From positions 1-13,524 of the forward strand of contig JAQVZN010000009.1 in NCBI GenBank assembly GCA_028708155.1: 13,524 nt of DNA. Reading direction: 5' to 3'. Below the pieces are notes generated by a model. It was not told the DNA's origin. It worked only from the letters and a program-made list of their open reading frames with translations, and searched no databases. A program made the position numbers and the translations under genes. Shown here in pieces: positions 12,814 to 13,524 of this stretch (positions within the stretch are counted from its first letter, which is position 1; the number at the start of each line of letters is the position of its first letter). Origin of the DNA: Minisyncoccota bacterium. GTDB lineage: Bacteria; Patescibacteriota; Minisyncoccia; Minisyncoccales; Minisyncoccaceae.

Positions 12814-13524
12814 CAAAAGCTTTGCTTTTATATTCAAAAGGATTAGACTCAATTCTTGTTTTAAAAATTTTAGAAAGACAAAACATTCAAGTGGACACAA
12901 TAAATTTTGGCACTTGTTTTTTTGATGGAGAAATTGATATTACAAAAGATCATTTAAAAATTGTTAAAAATCCAAAATATGGTAGAGGACAAGGAATGAA
13001 CCCTTGCAGGGATTGCCATCTTTTAATGCTTAAAAAAGCTAAAGAGATTATGGAGAAGGGAGGTTATGATTTTATTGCTACAGGAGAGGTTGTTTCTCAA
13101 CGTCCTTTTTCTCAAAAAAGAGATCAGCTATTATTTTTAGAAAAAGAGGCTGGTTTAGATGGTTATTTATTAAGACCACTTTCAGCAAAGTTATTACCTG
13201 AAACTATTGTTGAAAAAAAAGGATTAGTTGATAGAAATAAACTTTATGATATTTCTGGTAAAAATAGAAAAAGGCAACTTGAACTTGCAAAAGAATTTAA
13301 GGTTAAAGAATTTCCAATGCCAGCAGGAGGATGTATTTTAACGGATAAAGAATATTCAAAAAAATTAAAACAACTTTTAGAAATTAATCCTAACTTTATT
13401 GCAAATGATGCTAAAGTTATAAGAAAAGGAAGAGTTTACTTTAAAGACAAAATTTTATTTGTTGTCTCTAGAGATGAAAAAGAGGGAGAAGAACTTAAAA
13501 CATTTTTATTAAAAAAAGATATTT
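12810..13524 (+). CDS. PP-loop RNA thiouridylase (ThiI/MnmA-like with NFACT-R-type C-terminus), partial at right edge
   Basis: The gene is open from ATG 12810 (ATGA overlap with the Nudix gene) to the window end; 238 codons are visible. It belongs to the adenine-nucleotide alpha-hydrolase enzymes that adenylate RNA uridine for thiolation. Visible motifs: PP-loop YSKGLDS (8-14), NPKYGRGQGMNPCRDCH (54-70; Cys66, Cys69), ATGEVVSQRPFSQ (90-102), LRPLSAKLLPET (121-132), GKNRKRQLELA (150-160), and FPMPAGGCILTD (168-179; Cys175). From about 200, KGRVYFKDKILFVVSRDEKEGEEL (start 206) resembles the NFACT-R-like RNA-binding domain often fused to this enzyme. Two oddities: the PP-loop reads SKGLDS rather than SGGLDS, and the segment between INFGTCFF (31-38) and the DIT strand (43-45) seems about 15-20 residues shorter than usual. 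It may thiolate wobble uridine or position 8; the target is not determined. Confidence 0.78.
   Translation, partial: MTKALLLYSKGLDSILVLKILERQNIQVDTINFGTCFFDGEIDITKDHLKIVKNPKYGRGQGMNPCRDCHLLMLKKAKEIMEKGGYDFIATGEVVSQRPFSQKRDQLLFLEKEAGLDGYLLRPLSAKLLPETIVEKKGLVDRNKLYDISGKNRKRQLELAKEFKVKEFPMPAGGCILTDKEYSKKLKQLLEINPNFIANDAKVIRKGRVYFKDKILFVVSRDEKEGEELKTFLLKKDI

Noticed and set aside
12448..12900. 150-codon open frame on the minus strand
   Set aside because: It lies antisense to the Nudix gene (perfect Nudix box) and the thiouridylase start. Its product is a Phe/Ser/Lys/Cys-rich low-complexity sequence with no recognisable motif.
1..13524. Archaeal (DPANN) origin suggested by Elp3, endonuclease Q and PP-loop genes
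   Set aside because: MltG with an intact catalytic motif, sigma70-type promoters and bacterial PolX layout favour a peptidoglycan-making bacterium. All three gene families also occur in CPR bacteria.
1..13524. UGA recoding (Gracilibacteria/Absconditabacteria code)
   Set aside because: TGA terminates several genes exactly at ATGA overlaps with well-conserved downstream starts, and no in-frame TGA interrupts a conserved domain.
1..13524. CRISPR arrays, tRNA genes, insertion sequences, attachment sites
   Set aside because: No direct-repeat array, cloverleaf-like segment, transposase or integrase motif was seen. The coding density leaves room only in the 93-base gap at 6469-6561.

Overview
ORGANISM. 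This is a very AT-rich (roughly 30% GC by eye) and very densely packed bacterial segment. An MltG-type peptidoglycan transglycosylase, sigma70-like promoters and a lipobox-like export signal point to a bacterium rather than an archaeon. Several features together fit the Candidate Phyla Radiation (Patescibacteria), probably a Parcubacteria-like lineage: bacterial Elp3, a LOG/SLOG protein of the kind common there, endonuclease Q, dockerin-repeat surface proteins, and almost no intergenic DNA. This placement is inference from gene content. TGA ends at least six of the genes, so the UGA=glycine code of Gracilibacteria/Absconditabacteria is excluded.

LAYOUT. (1) Positions 1-1570, minus strand: elp3, complete except for its stop codon. 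(2) Positions 1565-5535, plus strand: a five-gene operon of overlapping genes (Trm9-like tRNA methyltransferase, LOG/SLOG protein, MgtC/SapB membrane protein, endonuclease Q, RarA). Its first gene diverges from elp3 out of one shared ATGCAT palindrome. (3) Positions 5527-6468, minus strand: mltG, convergent with and overlapping rarA by 9 bp. (4) Positions 6469-6561: the only real intergenic gap (93 bp), with back-to-back promoters. (5) Positions 6562-13524, plus strand: a second operon (secreted Kazal/dockerin protein, membrane-anchored alpha/beta hydrolase, flippase-like membrane protein, DNA polymerase X, Nudix hydrolase, PP-loop RNA thiouridylase). It continues past the right edge. No tRNA, rRNA, CRISPR array, insertion sequence or phage gene is visible, and no stretch longer than 93 bp lacks a gene.

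HOW THE GENES FIT TOGETHER. Three themes are interleaved. tRNA wobble modification: Elp3 (cm5U34 synthesis) and a Trm9-like methyltransferase (cm5U to mcm5U) start from the same six bases, and a ThiI/MnmA-like thiouridylase lies at the far end. DNA repair: endonuclease Q (deaminated bases), RarA (stalled forks), PolX (gap filling plus PHP nuclease) and a Nudix enzyme. Cell envelope: MltG, the secreted dockerin protein, a membrane-anchored hydrolase and a flippase-like protein.

The most notable observations are the shared-start elp3/trm9-like pair with a near-consensus elp3 promoter buried in the methyltransferase gene, a disulfide-rich Kazal-dockerin-beta-sandwich repeat protein, near-absence of Shine-Dalgarno motifs at 13 start codons, and a predicted leaderless mltG transcript.
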